Below are positions 50,612 to 59,478 of a DNA stretch of 64,000 nt, in pieces (positions within the stretch are counted from its first letter, which is position 1; each line of letters begins with the position of its first letter). Below the pieces are notes generated by a model. That model made no database searches and was not told where the DNA came from. It saw only the letters and a program-made list of their open reading frames with translations. The DNA lies in assembly GCF_001750685.1 (NCBI RefSeq), contig NZ_CP017269.1, forward strand, positions 3,451,416-3,515,415, written 5' to 3'. Origin of the DNA: Geosporobacter ferrireducens (GTDB lineage Bacteria > Bacillota > Clostridia > Peptostreptococcales > Thermotaleaceae). The position numbers and the translations under genes are program-made.

Positions 50612-51976
50612 ATGACTGATGTAAAAGCATTACAGCAGGAAAGGATTAGTATTTTCTACGATGTTTACGACAATAAGATACCTAAGAGAGTACCGGTAAA
50701 TTTGAGTATACCTTTTGAAGCTTTGGCCGAGTTTGGGGGAATCAATATTGTCGAAGCGCAGTGGAACCCTATGATTGCAGAGGGCGCCTTAGATAAGCTT
50801 TGTCAAACCATATATACAGATGTTTGCCCTGGTGGTAGTTCCCTAAGATATCCTTCCTATTATCAAGCACTAGAGTCTCAATCCTTTGTCATGGGATCGA
50901 ATGGATTCTTCCAGCATCCTGAAGTCGTGGGTATGCTTCCGGAAGAATATGATTATTTAATTGAGAAACCCTATGATTGTTTGCTTGAAAAAGTAATCCC
51001 TAGACAATATAAGGCATTGAACTTAGAAGATCCTGTAAATATGGCAATCAGCTTTGCAAAGAGTATCCTTGGCTATAACAATGATATGATGCTGGGCGGT
51101 ACGCTTATGGGTAAGATGATAGAGAAATATGGATATTATCCAGGTGGTCCTATTGCATCGGGCGGATTTACAGAAGCACCATTTGACTTCCTAGCAGATC
51201 AACTAAGAAGTTTCAAAGGGGTAAGCATGGATGTTCGAAGAATGCCTGAAAAAGTAGCTGCAGCCTGTGAAGCGCTTTACCCAATCGTACTAAAAAAAGG
51301 TATGCCTAAAGTGGTCTCGAACTATTCTCAAGTATTCTTGCCACTGCATATGCCGACCTTTATGCGTGAAAAGGATTTTGAAAAATTATGGTGGCCTAGC
51401 TTTAAGAAGCTGCTCGAAGAATATGCTTCAATGGGAATACACTGTAGAATCTTCTGTGAAGACAACTGGGATAGATATTTGGATTACTTATATGACTTGC
51501 CAACAGATACTGTGTTGCAGTTTGAATATGGTACACCGAAGTTAATCAAAGAAAAATTAGGTAAAAAACACATCATCACAGGACTTTTCCCATTAACCTA
51601 TTTAAAAACACATACAAAGGAAGAGTGTGTCAATCTAGCTAAAGAATATATAGATATTCTAGCACCGGGCGGTAAGTACATATTTATGTTGGATAAAAAC
51701 CCACTTTCAATTAATGATGTGAATATGGAAAACCTTATTGCTGTTGCAGAAACCGTTAGAGATTATGGTGTATACAGCAATGCTGGTGAAACTGCTGGGA
51801 TGCAGTTTAATAAGGAGGACTATAAAGCTACTCCATCCAGACCACTAGAGAGCAAGTACTTCAAAACATGGGATCAGTATAAAGCAGCTAATCCAGAAGT
51901 ATCAGATTTTGGTCAGGAAAAACTTCAAGGTTTTGAAGAACGAATATTCCAGTATCTAATGTTCCTTTTATTGTAA
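50612..51976 (+). CDS. UroD-family methyltransferase I with C-terminal tail domain (2)
   Basis: A 454-aa protein. Residues 1-385 are the UroD-type barrel, homologous over its full length to the 384-aa protein at 54.4 kb (both begin MTDVKALQQE). It lacks the H-x-C zinc motif of MtaA; the same place reads IFCEDNWDRYL, and conserved acids plus the His of KEKLGKKH are the likely metal ligands, as expected for aryl-ether-type demethylases. A linker leads to a 39-residue tail (YFKTWDQYKAANPE ... FQYLMFLLL) that matches the separate 47-aa protein at 55.5 kb. Predicted to take a methyl group from an O-methyl compound. Confidence 0.88.
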   Translation: MTDVKALQQERISIFYDVYDNKIPKRVPVNLSIPFEALAEFGGINIVEAQWNPMIAEGALDKLCQTIYTDVCPGGSSLRYPSYYQALESQSFVMGSNGFFQHPEVVGMLPEEYDYLIEKPYDCLLEKVIPRQYKALNLEDPVNMAISFAKSILGYNNDMMLGGTLMGKMIEKYGYYPGGPIASGGFTEAPFDFLADQLRSFKGVSMDVRRMPEKVAAACEALYPIVLKKGMPKVVSNYSQVFLPLHMPTFMREKDFEKLWWPSFKKLLEEYASMGIHCRIFCEDNWDRYLDYLYDLPTDTVLQFEYGTPKLIKEKLGKKHIITGLFPLTYLKTHTKEECVNLAKEYIDILAPGGKYIFMLDKNPLSINDVNMENLIAVAETVRDYGVYSNAGETAGMQFNKEDYKATPSRPLESKYFKTWDQYKAANPEVSDFGQEKLQGFEERIFQYLMFLLL

Positions 51977-51990
51977 TAACATATAGAATA

Positions 51991-52071
51991 AATCCCCATT
52001 CTTATAAAAGACCCTCTCAGGACTTTACTTATGATCGCATCTTCGATCGATATATAAGAATGGGGATTTTT
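51991..52071 (+). terminator. Long-stem terminator after MT-I (2)
   Basis: AATCCCCATTCTTATA pairs with TATAAGAATGGGGATT and is followed by T; the 46-nt loop contains a smaller hairpin. Confidence 0.85.
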
Positions 52072-52144
52072 CCATGACGAATCAGAAGGACTAATCTACA
52101 CAATATTATATCCTTATCAATTAACATTAAGGAAGGTGTATTTT

Positions 52145-53542
52145 ATGAAAAAACCATTAAATAAAGCCGTAAGAACTTTCTATGGGGTTGGTGATCTTGG
52201 CTTTTCTCTCATGACCAGTGTTGAACTTTTCTGTTTCGTATTCTTTTTAACCAACGTAGCAAAATTCTCCCTTCCGATGGTAGCTCTCATAGGCTCGGTA
52301 ACAAGTATCGTAGATGCCTGTTTATCCCCAGTATATGGAGCCATTATAAGCGGTACAAAGGCATTAAAGTGGGGACGTAACCGATCTTGGATGCTCATAG
52401 CACCTCCTGCAGTTGTAGTACTATTTATGTTCCAGTTCACTAAGATTGGACCGGAACCAGTTGCAGCAGCAATCGTATGTGCTGGTTTTATCTTAAGTCA
52501 CATTATTTGGAACATTGCATGGGTTGGAAACGTTTCGCTAATATCTGTTATGGCAAACAATCCTGAAGAACGAAGCTTTTTGGCTTCAAGGCGTGCTTCT
52601 TGGACGGCTTTATCTGGTGTGTTTTTCTCCTATATCGGTATGCCTTTAGCGCTGCTTCTTGGTAGAAGTACTGGAAATGAAGTGCTAGGATTTACATTAT
52701 TGGCAGGAATTATGGCATTTTTAATGATGCTTGGTTACTGGATCGTATTTAAGATTACAGAAGGCTACGAGGAAACTGGTAAAGAAGCAAACAATGCTGC
52801 TGTCGGTCCTCAAAAATCTGAAAAGGTGCCAGTCAGCGTTATGGTAAAGAGTGTATTTCAAAATCCACCGCTGCTGATGTTGCTATTGGGAGACTTCTTC
52901 AGATACATGGTAAATTTTATCATGACTGCAGCAGCAGCATATTATTTTACTTATGTGGCACAGGATATGTCATTGATGCCAATCTATCTATTAGTGGGTG
53001 CTATAGCACAGGTAGTCGGTGCTTATGTCAGTGGTGCAATGGCGAAGGCACTTACAACAAGAAACGCAGCTATTGTGGGTCTATTTGGTCTTGCAGGTTC
53101 ACTAATTGCTTGTAAATTTGTAGCGATGAACGTAACCATGTTCTTTATAGTGGTTGTATTCGCAAGAGCATTCCTGGGTGTATTAACAGCGGTTATGGTA
53201 AGCTTATACTCTGACGTTGTAGTATACAATGAGTGGAAGACAGGAAAAAATGCCACTGCCTTTATTATGGGTCTTATGAACCTATCTCTTAAAACAGCGA
53301 TCATTTCAAGAGGAACCATCATTCCTTTTGTATTGGCAGCAGCAGGCTTTGTTGCAGGGGCTGATCCGGCAACTGCATCCGTAGAATTAAAAACAGCTGT
53401 AATCAATGTATTCTTATTTATTCCTGGCATATTCGCCTTAGTCTCTGCATTCATTATTACCTTTGGTTATAGGCTGACCAGGGAAAAACTTGCAACTTAC
53501 CAGGCAGAAATCGATGCGAGAAAAGCGCAAGCAGTACAATAG
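52145..53542 (+). CDS. GPH/MFS_2-type cation symporter
   Basis: A 465-aa protein with about twelve hydrophobic segments. ATG 52145 lies 8 nt after GGAAGGTG. MFS_2 features: YGVGDLGFSLMTSVE at the start, a conserved Asp in VDACLSPVYGAI, WGRNRSWMLIAPP, and LGVLTAVMVSLYSDVVVYNEW in the second half. GPH members usually carry glycosides or uronides; here the context suggests a methoxylated or glycosylated methyl donor. It lies alone between two terminators inside the methyltransferase island. Confidence 0.88.
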   Translation: MKKPLNKAVRTFYGVGDLGFSLMTSVELFCFVFFLTNVAKFSLPMVALIGSVTSIVDACLSPVYGAIISGTKALKWGRNRSWMLIAPPAVVVLFMFQFTKIGPEPVAAAIVCAGFILSHIIWNIAWVGNVSLISVMANNPEERSFLASRRASWTALSGVFFSYIGMPLALLLGRSTGNEVLGFTLLAGIMAFLMMLGYWIVFKITEGYEETGKEANNAAVGPQKSEKVPVSVMVKSVFQNPPLLMLLLGDFFRYMVNFIMTAAAAYYFTYVAQDMSLMPIYLLVGAIAQVVGAYVSGAMAKALTTRNAAIVGLFGLAGSLIACKFVAMNVTMFFIVVVFARAFLGVLTAVMVSLYSDVVVYNEWKTGKNATAFIMGLMNLSLKTAIISRGTIIPFVLAAAGFVAGADPATASVELKTAVINVFLFIPGIFALVSAFIITFGYRLTREKLATYQAEIDARKAQAVQ

Positions 53543-53574
53543 ATTATATTTGAATGATTAGATTCTGAAATTAT

Positions 53575-53630
53575 AAACGGGGCTGTCTATAGATGATTTA
53601 GAAAATCGTTGAAGAAGTGGCCCCGTTTTC
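53575..53630 (+). terminator. Terminator after the GPH transporter
   Basis: AAACGGGGC pairs with GCCCCGTTT over a loop of about 36 nt, which itself can fold; followed by T. Confidence 0.75.
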
Positions 53631-53739
53631 ATGACATATCATGAGATTTTTTAAAACGCCAGTGAAAATACTGGTTTTAATAAAATTAAAGATAAGTTAG
53701 TAAAAAATAAAATCATAAGAAATAAGGGGGAAGATTAAC

Positions 53740-54378
53740 ATGATGGATTTAAATGCATTGACGCAAGCGGTAGGAGATCTTGATGAAAGCGCAGTATTAG
53801 ATATGTTAAACCAGTTTGTAGCAACAAATCCAGGTGAAGAAGAAGCACAAACAGTAGTAAATGCATGTCAGCAGGGAATGGCACTTGTAGGAGACTTATT
53901 TGACAAAGGAGAGTATTTTGTAGGCGATTTAATCTTTGCAGGGGAATTGCTTTCCAGTGCCATTGATGTACTAAAGCCTGTGATCGGAAGCGGCAGTAAA
54001 ACGAAGGTAGGCTCCATTGTATTGGGTACAGTTCAAGGAGATTTACACGATATCGGAAAGAATATATTTAAAAGCATGTCTGAAGCTGCCGGCTTTGAAG
54101 TGTATGATCTTGGAATTGATATTTCTCCAAGCGCATTTGTTGAAAAAGTGAAGGAAGTAAAGCCGCAAATCATTGGTATGAGTGGTGTACTTACATTAGC
54201 ATTAGAAGCGATGAAGGTTACAGTAGATGAGTTGAAAAATGAAGGTCTAAGAGACAATGTGAAAATTGTTATCGGTGGAAACCCGGTAACAAAGGAAGCT
54301 TGTGAACAAATTGGTGCCGATGCATTTACCACCAATGCAGCAGAAGGTGTAAAAATCTGTCAAGGGTGGGTGAAGTAA
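53740..54378 (+). CDS. Methyltransferase corrinoid protein (4), near-duplicate of (3)
   Basis: A 212-aa corrinoid protein almost identical to the one at 49972. The first 190 or so bases are nearly identical in DNA; the middle (about 53950-54150) differs at many synonymous sites; the following 50-plus bases are again identical. This patchwork suggests gene conversion after an older duplication. It carries GTVQGDLHDIGKN and lies one base before the MT-I gene (3). Confidence 0.95.
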   Translation: MMDLNALTQAVGDLDESAVLDMLNQFVATNPGEEEAQTVVNACQQGMALVGDLFDKGEYFVGDLIFAGELLSSAIDVLKPVIGSGSKTKVGSIVLGTVQGDLHDIGKNIFKSMSEAAGFEVYDLGIDISPSAFVEKVKEVKPQIIGMSGVLTLALEAMKVTVDELKNEGLRDNVKIVIGGNPVTKEACEQIGADAFTTNAAEGVKICQGWVK

Positions 54379-54379
54379 T

Positions 54380-55534
54380 ATGACGGATGTAAAAGCGTTA
54401 CAACAGGAAAACATACAAATGTTTCAGGATGTATTCAATGGAAAGCTACCAAAAAGGGTACCGATTGGTGCTGCAAGATTTTCATCAGAGTTTGCCATTC
54501 AATACGCAGAAAAAGATCTGGCTGAGGCTCAGTGGGATACCTCTACCTTAGAAGAGATTCTTGATAAGGTGTGCCAAGATTTTCCCTCTGATACACTTCC
54601 GCTAAGCTCCATAAGATTTCCTTCTTATTACAAAATATTGGGTGCCAGAACCTTTGTGATGGGATCCAGCGGATTTTTACAGCATCCGGAGGTTCATGGA
54701 CTGGAACCGGAAGAATATGATGAGTTCATTGCATCGCCCTATGATTGCATTATGGAAAAGATTATGCCAAGACTTTATACAGAGCTGGATACGAATCCGG
54801 TTCGCAAGTCTGTGGTTTTGGCAAAAGCCTTTAAGGCATATCAAGATGAAATGGGCAATATGGGAGCCATTTTTGGTAAATTGACTCAAAAATATGGATA
54901 TGCTCCACCTCTCTTCTCAGGGGCAACGGAAGCGCCTTTTGATTTCGTAGCAGATCTGTTAAGAGGATTTAAAGGTATCACCAGTGACGTTAGAAGATAT
55001 CCGGAAAAGGTGGAAGCCGCTTGTGATGCTGTTACTTCTATGATGGTTAAAAAGGGAATGCCCAAGGCCCCATCAAACTATTCAACGACTTTTATTCCAT
55101 TACATATGGCACCCTATATGCGTGATAAGGATTTTGAAAGATTTTTTTGGCCATCCTTTAAAAAGCTCGTTGAAGATTTAGCAGCAGCAGGACAGCTGAC
55201 AACTTTATTTGTTGAGCATGATTGGATGCGATTTATTGATTATTTATATGAACTCCCAGAAAATACTAGAATGATGTTTGAATTTGGCGATCCCAAGCTT
55301 GTAAAAGAAAAGCTTGGTAAAAAACATATTCTTACAGGTTTCTATCCTCTTACGTTGTTAAAAACAGGAACAAAGCAGAACTGTATTGATAAAGCAAAAG
55401 AACTTATTGATATTCTCGCTCCAGGAGGAAAGTACTACTTTGGTTTTGATAAGAGCATTATTACTGTAGATAGCGTTAACATTGAAAACTTACAGGCGGT
55501 ATTACAGTATGTAGCTGAAAATGCAAATTATTAA
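54380..55534 (+). CDS. UroD-family methyltransferase I (3)
   Basis: A 384-aa paralog of the 50.6-kb enzyme without the C-terminal tail. The N-terminus (MTDVKALQQENIQMFQDVF) is shared, and TEAPFDFVADLLRGFKG, MPKAPSNYSTTFIPLHM and KEKLGKKHILTGFYPLT are conserved. The metal-site stretch reads LFVEHDWMRFI, again without H-x-C; the Glu of VEH, the Glu of MMFEFG and the His of GKKH are shared with the paralog and are candidate ligands. It is followed 14 bp later by a 47-aa gene equivalent to the tail of the paralog. Confidence 0.88.
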   Translation: MTDVKALQQENIQMFQDVFNGKLPKRVPIGAARFSSEFAIQYAEKDLAEAQWDTSTLEEILDKVCQDFPSDTLPLSSIRFPSYYKILGARTFVMGSSGFLQHPEVHGLEPEEYDEFIASPYDCIMEKIMPRLYTELDTNPVRKSVVLAKAFKAYQDEMGNMGAIFGKLTQKYGYAPPLFSGATEAPFDFVADLLRGFKGITSDVRRYPEKVEAACDAVTSMMVKKGMPKAPSNYSTTFIPLHMAPYMRDKDFERFFWPSFKKLVEDLAAAGQLTTLFVEHDWMRFIDYLYELPENTRMMFEFGDPKLVKEKLGKKHILTGFYPLTLLKTGTKQNCIDKAKELIDILAPGGKYYFGFDKSIITVDSVNIENLQAVLQYVAENANY

Positions 55535-55548
55535 AAGGAGGATACTGT

Positions 55549-55692
55549 ATGAATACAAATTATTATCAAACATGGGAAGAATATAAGACTGCCCATCCTG
55601 AAATTGATGAAAAACTTGAAGGGGTAATGGCTCCTAAAATACAACAATATGAAGAGATGATGTTTAATTTTATTATTATGCTCTTGATGTAA
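55549..55692 (+). CDS. 47-aa protein homologous to the C-terminal tail of MT-I (2)
   Basis: Found by reading the gap after MT-I (3). ATG 55549 is 8 nt behind AAGGAGG, an excellent ribosome-binding site. The sequence begins MNTNYYQTWEEYKTAHPEID and ends MMFNFIIMLLM. It aligns with the last 39 residues of the 454-aa MT-I: YFKTWDQYKAANPEV / YYQTWEEYKTAHPEI, and FQYLMFLLL / FNFIIMLLM. The same module is therefore fused in one system and free in the other. Predicted as an accessory subunit that docks on the methyltransferase or corrinoid protein, perhaps through its amphipathic or hydrophobic end. Confidence 0.8.
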   Translation: MNTNYYQTWEEYKTAHPEIDEKLEGVMAPKIQQYEEMMFNFIIMLLM

Positions 55693-55827
55693 AAATGGAA
55701 GAATACTTATAATTCAAAATTTTTTTAAAATATTTCCACGGATATAAACAGAGAAAAAACAGTAGAAGTCTTTATAACTCTTGGATGATGTACTCTTCGC
55801 AGTAATTATGCAGGAGATACATACTCG

Positions 55828-55856
55828 TTGACAAAGGAGAGGTATAGTCATATTAT
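55828..55856 (+). promoter_or_regulatory. SigA promoter of the second corrinoid-GntR pair
   Basis: TTGACA (55828-55833), 17 bp, TATTAT (55851-55856). No clear operator palindrome was found near it. Confidence 0.7.
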
Positions 55857-55944
55857 TATAAATATAAGCCCATACAAATGGACAGCCTATCTATTATGTT
55901 TATAATGAAAACGAAAATCATGTCGAGAGTTAACGGGGGATGCA

Positions 55945-56640
55945 ATGAATAATTTAAAAGAATTAAAAGAATCCATTATTAAATATGTAGAACAGTTAGA
56001 TGAGGAAAAAGTAATAGAATTATCTAGAGCAGCCATAGATGAAGGAATAGAGCCGCTAGCGTTATTAGAAATAATCAATGAAGGTATGAATCGGGTCGGA
56101 AAGCTGTATGAACAGAAGGATTATTTTATTGCAGATCTAATTGTTGCGGGACTGATCTTTAGAGAAGTATTGACATTAGATAAAATGAAAGCCCACTTTC
56201 AAAATGATTGTAAAAAAAGGATGGGAAAAGTAGTTTTGGGTACAGTGAAGGGAGATATTCACGATATTGGCAAAGATATTTTTAAGGGTATGCTCGAGAC
56301 AAATGGTTTTGAGGTGATTGACCTTGGCGTAGATACTCCGAAGGAAGTTTTCATTGAAAGCGTTGAAAAAGAAAAACCTGATATTGTAGGATTGAGCGGT
56401 GCATTGACCTATACGATTGAATCCATGAGAGAAGTAGTAAATGGTTTCATTGAAGTGGGCTTACGGAATCAGGTGAAAATCATAATAGGTGCAAATCACA
56501 TCAATGAGGATATCTGCAAATATATTGGAGCGGACGGTTTTGCCAATGATGCCTCAATTGGAACAAAGGTGTGTCTAGGCTGGATGAAACGTATCAATAA
56601 GCAGGGAGAAGCAAACGATGAAAAATCCGGTATATGTTAA
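55945..56640 (+). CDS. Corrinoid-binding protein paired with a GntR regulator (5)
   Basis: A 231-aa corrinoid protein with cap domain and GTVKGDIHDIGKD cobalamin signature. It resembles the first GntR-linked corrinoid protein at 40.2 kb (LIVAGLIFREVLTLDKMK compared with LIVSGMMMKDILSLEKMK) more than the methyltransferase-linked ones. Its 3' end overlaps the GntR gene by 23 bp. No methyltransferase is directly adjacent. The start follows ACGGGGGA. Confidence 0.92.
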   Translation: MNNLKELKESIIKYVEQLDEEKVIELSRAAIDEGIEPLALLEIINEGMNRVGKLYEQKDYFIADLIVAGLIFREVLTLDKMKAHFQNDCKKRMGKVVLGTVKGDIHDIGKDIFKGMLETNGFEVIDLGVDTPKEVFIESVEKEKPDIVGLSGALTYTIESMREVVNGFIEVGLRNQVKIIIGANHINEDICKYIGADGFANDASIGTKVCLGWMKRINKQGEANDEKSGIC

Positions 56641-57316
56641 GATTGTTGAAGATATACGAAATAAGGTTAACAATGGGGATTTAGAGCCGGGAGATGACAT
56701 ACCATCAGAAACAACATTATGTAAAGAATATGATACCAGTCGTATGACAGTAAGAAAAGGTCTTGCTATTCTGGCAAACGAAGGGTATATTTACTCCATT
56801 CCAGGAAAAGGGTACTACGTTAAAAAACCTGAATACAATAAATATACCGTTTATTACGATGAGATGAACAATTTAATTAACAATGTAGACAATACGAGGT
56901 TGATCGCAGTAGACATTATAAAGCCGCATGAAGAATTAATCAACAGACTTCAAATAAGTAAGAATAAAAAAATCATTAAGATTCGCAGAGTATTTTATAC
57001 TGATGGAGAACCTATGGCTTATGATATCAAGTATCTGATCTATCAAAAGGGGATGCCCATCATAGAAACAGAAATTAAGGAAGCCACATTTCCAGAAATG
57101 ATATCAAAAAATACTTCACTTTTTGCAATGAAAAAGGAATTGGTTATTTATGCAACAACGCCTGAAGAGAGTACAAAAAAATTGCTGAATATTTATGATA
57201 AGCTTGCTCTACTAGTAGTAGAACAAAAACTTTACGATAGTAAAGATAAGCCGATGGGGCTGGGAATCACTTACTTTAGAGGTGACTATATCAAGATTCA
57301 GGGAGTCAGTCAGTAA
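56618..57316 (+). CDS. GntR/HutC-family transcriptional regulator (2)
   Basis: A 232-aa protein overlapping the corrinoid gene. Winged helix-turn-helix about 1-75 (LEPGDDIPSETTLCKEYDTS, RMTVRKGLAILANEGYI, PGKGYYV), then a UTRA ligand-binding domain (KIIKIRRVFYTDGEPMAYD). It is homologous to the GntR at 40.9 kb. Its targets may include its own unit and the promoters carrying CTGTATATACAG-type palindromes, by inference. Confidence 0.92.
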   Translation: MKNPVYVKIVEDIRNKVNNGDLEPGDDIPSETTLCKEYDTSRMTVRKGLAILANEGYIYSIPGKGYYVKKPEYNKYTVYYDEMNNLINNVDNTRLIAVDIIKPHEELINRLQISKNKKIIKIRRVFYTDGEPMAYDIKYLIYQKGMPIIETEIKEATFPEMISKNTSLFAMKKELVIYATTPEESTKKLLNIYDKLALLVVEQKLYDSKDKPMGLGITYFRGDYIKIQGVSQ

Positions 57317-57334
57317 TCGTGTAATTGAAAAGTG

Positions 57335-57367
57335 AAAAGGAGTTACTTTTGAGGGTAACTCTTTTTT
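57335..57367 (+). terminator. Terminator after GntR (2)
   Basis: GAGTTAC pairs with GTAACTC with flanking A/T pairs, followed by TTTTTT. Confidence 0.88.
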
Positions 57368-57452
57368 AAATAGAAAAAGACAACGCTTGCTAAGCTGCAG
57401 AGTTTCAAAATGTGTATTCGTGAGTTTATGTAAGAAAAAGGGGGGAGACCTT

Positions 57453-59300
57453 TTGAAAAAGTACAGGATAACTTTTCAGCCAACAGGTCAAAGCATCGAA
57501 GTCCATGAGGGAACCACAGTAATGAAGGCAATTAGGGAAGCCGGAATTGATTATGATTTTCCTTGTGGGGGAGCGAGAAAATGTGGAAAGTGTAAGATTC
57601 GTATTGTAAATGGAATTACGCAGTCCCAGGAAAAGGAAAGAGAATTTCTGGGAGAGAAAGAAATCTATGATGGAATTCATCTTGCTTGTTTTACTGAAAT
57701 CTATAGTGATGCCGCCATAGAACTTGTTCAAGTAAAGGCTGCGCAGCATCAAATTCTATTGGCATCGCAAGAAAGAACTGTAAAACTGGAACCTCACATT
57801 ACCAAAAAATATATAGAGGTTAGAAAACCTTCTATTGGAGACCATCAATCGGATTGGAAGCGGTTTAAAAAGAGTTTGTTTGAGGGGGAAGAGGAATCAG
57901 CTGCAGCGCTGGATGTGCAGATTCCTATTTTACATCAGCTGCCGGAAGCGCTGCGGTCAGCTCAATATCATTTGACCGCTATTACCTATGGACGTGAGGT
58001 TATAGGTATTGAACATCAGGATACAACAGAAACTTTGCTGGGGATGGCCTTTGATATTGGTACAACCACGATCGTAGGGTATCTAATGGATCTAAACTCA
58101 GGGAAAGAATTAAGCGTTGTTTCTACATTAAATCCACAAACAAAATTTGGTGCAGATGTGATTAGTCGCAGCAACTATGCAAATCAAGAAGAAAAGGGAT
58201 TAGAAAATCTGCATTCTGCGGTGATTAGAGCAATCAATAAACTTGTAGTAGAGGCTACTGAAAATGCTGGCGTAGATAGTGATGCGATTTATGTGATTAC
58301 GGTTGCAGGCAATACCTGTATGCACCATCTATTTCTGGGATTAAGTCCGCGATATATCTCTATATCACCCTATATACCCACCATTAGCGAGCCTGTAGTG
58401 ATGCGTGCACAAAATCTGCCCATCAGAATCAACAAGGCAGGTAAGATCCTGGTATTGCCCAATATTGCGGGTTTTGTAGGCGCAGATACAGTTGCAGTCC
58501 TTTTAGCAACAGAGTTGGATAAAAGCGAAGAAATCAAATTAATGATCGATATCGGAACCAACGGAGAGATCGCCCTTGGCTCTAAGGATAAACTATTTGC
58601 CTGCTCTGCAGCAGCAGGTCCTGCCTTTGAAGGAGCGCAAATCAGCAGTGGGATGAGAGGTGCAGCGGGAGCGATTGATCACGTCCACTTTGGAGAAAAA
58701 TTGGAATACTCTGTAATTGGAGGAGGCAAACCTCGCGGGATCTGTGGTTCTGGACTCTTAGATGTGGTTGCAGGATTGCTTCACACAGGAATTATTGATG
58801 AAAAGGGAAGATTTTTACCGCCAGATGAAATTTCTAATCCTGCAGCGCAAAATTTCAAAGAGAATATTGTGCAGCATGAGGGAATGGGAGCATTTTTGCT
58901 GGCAGATGCGTCTTCTACAGACCATGAAAGCTCTATCTTGGTTACACAGAAAGATGTTCGTGAACTTCAACTGGCAAAGGGAGCTATGGCTGCAGGCATG
59001 AAGATTCTTATGGAAAAATGTGGCATAGAAGTAGAGCAGATACAGGAAGTATTACTGGCAGGTGCTTTTGGAAATTACCTAAACCCACATAGTGCTTGTG
59101 CCATTGGTTTAATTCCAAAAGAACTGGAAGATCGAATTAAAATGGTGGGAAATGCTGCAGGTACAGGTGCAAAACTGGCACTGCTTTCTGTCAGCGAGTA
59201 TAAAAGAACTGCAGAAATTGCAGATTTCGTAGGTTTTGTAGAATTGGCTTCTCATCCCCAATTTTCATCCATTTTTGCACGTTCGATGTACTTTCGATAG
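57453..59300 (+). CDS. Corrinoid activation protein (RACE: [2Fe-2S] + ASKHA ATPase)
   Basis: A 615-aa protein; TTG 57453 is 6 nt after GGGGGGAG. The N-terminal [2Fe-2S] ferredoxin domain has Cys38, Cys44, Cys47 and Cys79 (CGGARKCGKC ... LAC). A middle domain is followed by an ASKHA-type actin fold (GMAFDIGTTTIVGYLMDL, VAGNTCMHHLFLG, MIDIGTNGEIALG, GAAGAIDHV, LLAGAFGNYL). RACE proteins use ATP to reduce accidentally oxidised Co(II) to Co(I) so that methyl transfer restarts. The only activator in the window, it presumably serves all five corrinoid proteins. Confidence 0.96.
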   Translation: MKKYRITFQPTGQSIEVHEGTTVMKAIREAGIDYDFPCGGARKCGKCKIRIVNGITQSQEKEREFLGEKEIYDGIHLACFTEIYSDAAIELVQVKAAQHQILLASQERTVKLEPHITKKYIEVRKPSIGDHQSDWKRFKKSLFEGEEESAAALDVQIPILHQLPEALRSAQYHLTAITYGREVIGIEHQDTTETLLGMAFDIGTTTIVGYLMDLNSGKELSVVSTLNPQTKFGADVISRSNYANQEEKGLENLHSAVIRAINKLVVEATENAGVDSDAIYVITVAGNTCMHHLFLGLSPRYISISPYIPTISEPVVMRAQNLPIRINKAGKILVLPNIAGFVGADTVAVLLATELDKSEEIKLMIDIGTNGEIALGSKDKLFACSAAAGPAFEGAQISSGMRGAAGAIDHVHFGEKLEYSVIGGGKPRGICGSGLLDVVAGLLHTGIIDEKGRFLPPDEISNPAAQNFKENIVQHEGMGAFLLADASSTDHESSILVTQKDVRELQLAKGAMAAGMKILMEKCGIEVEQIQEVLLAGAFGNYLNPHSACAIGLIPKELEDRIKMVGNAAGTGAKLALLSVSEYKRTAEIADFVGFVELASHPQFSSIFARSMYFR

Positions 59301-59340
59301 AAATAGTATATCTGTAAGCACTTGAAATTAAATTAATAGA

Positions 59341-59373
59341 AATAGAATCTATTTTGAATAGGTTCTATTTTTC
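59341..59373 (+). terminator. Terminator after RACE
   Basis: AATAGAATCTATT pairs with AATAGGTTCTATT over a 3-nt loop, with a T tail. It ends the methyltransferase island. Confidence 0.85.
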
Positions 59374-59478
59374 TACTTTTTTTTGGTCACAAATTGATAC
59401 TTTTATCAAATTATGATAAACTAAATCAAAGTATTCCGGTATGAAATATTAGAAATAATTACCTGGGGAGGGATTCAC

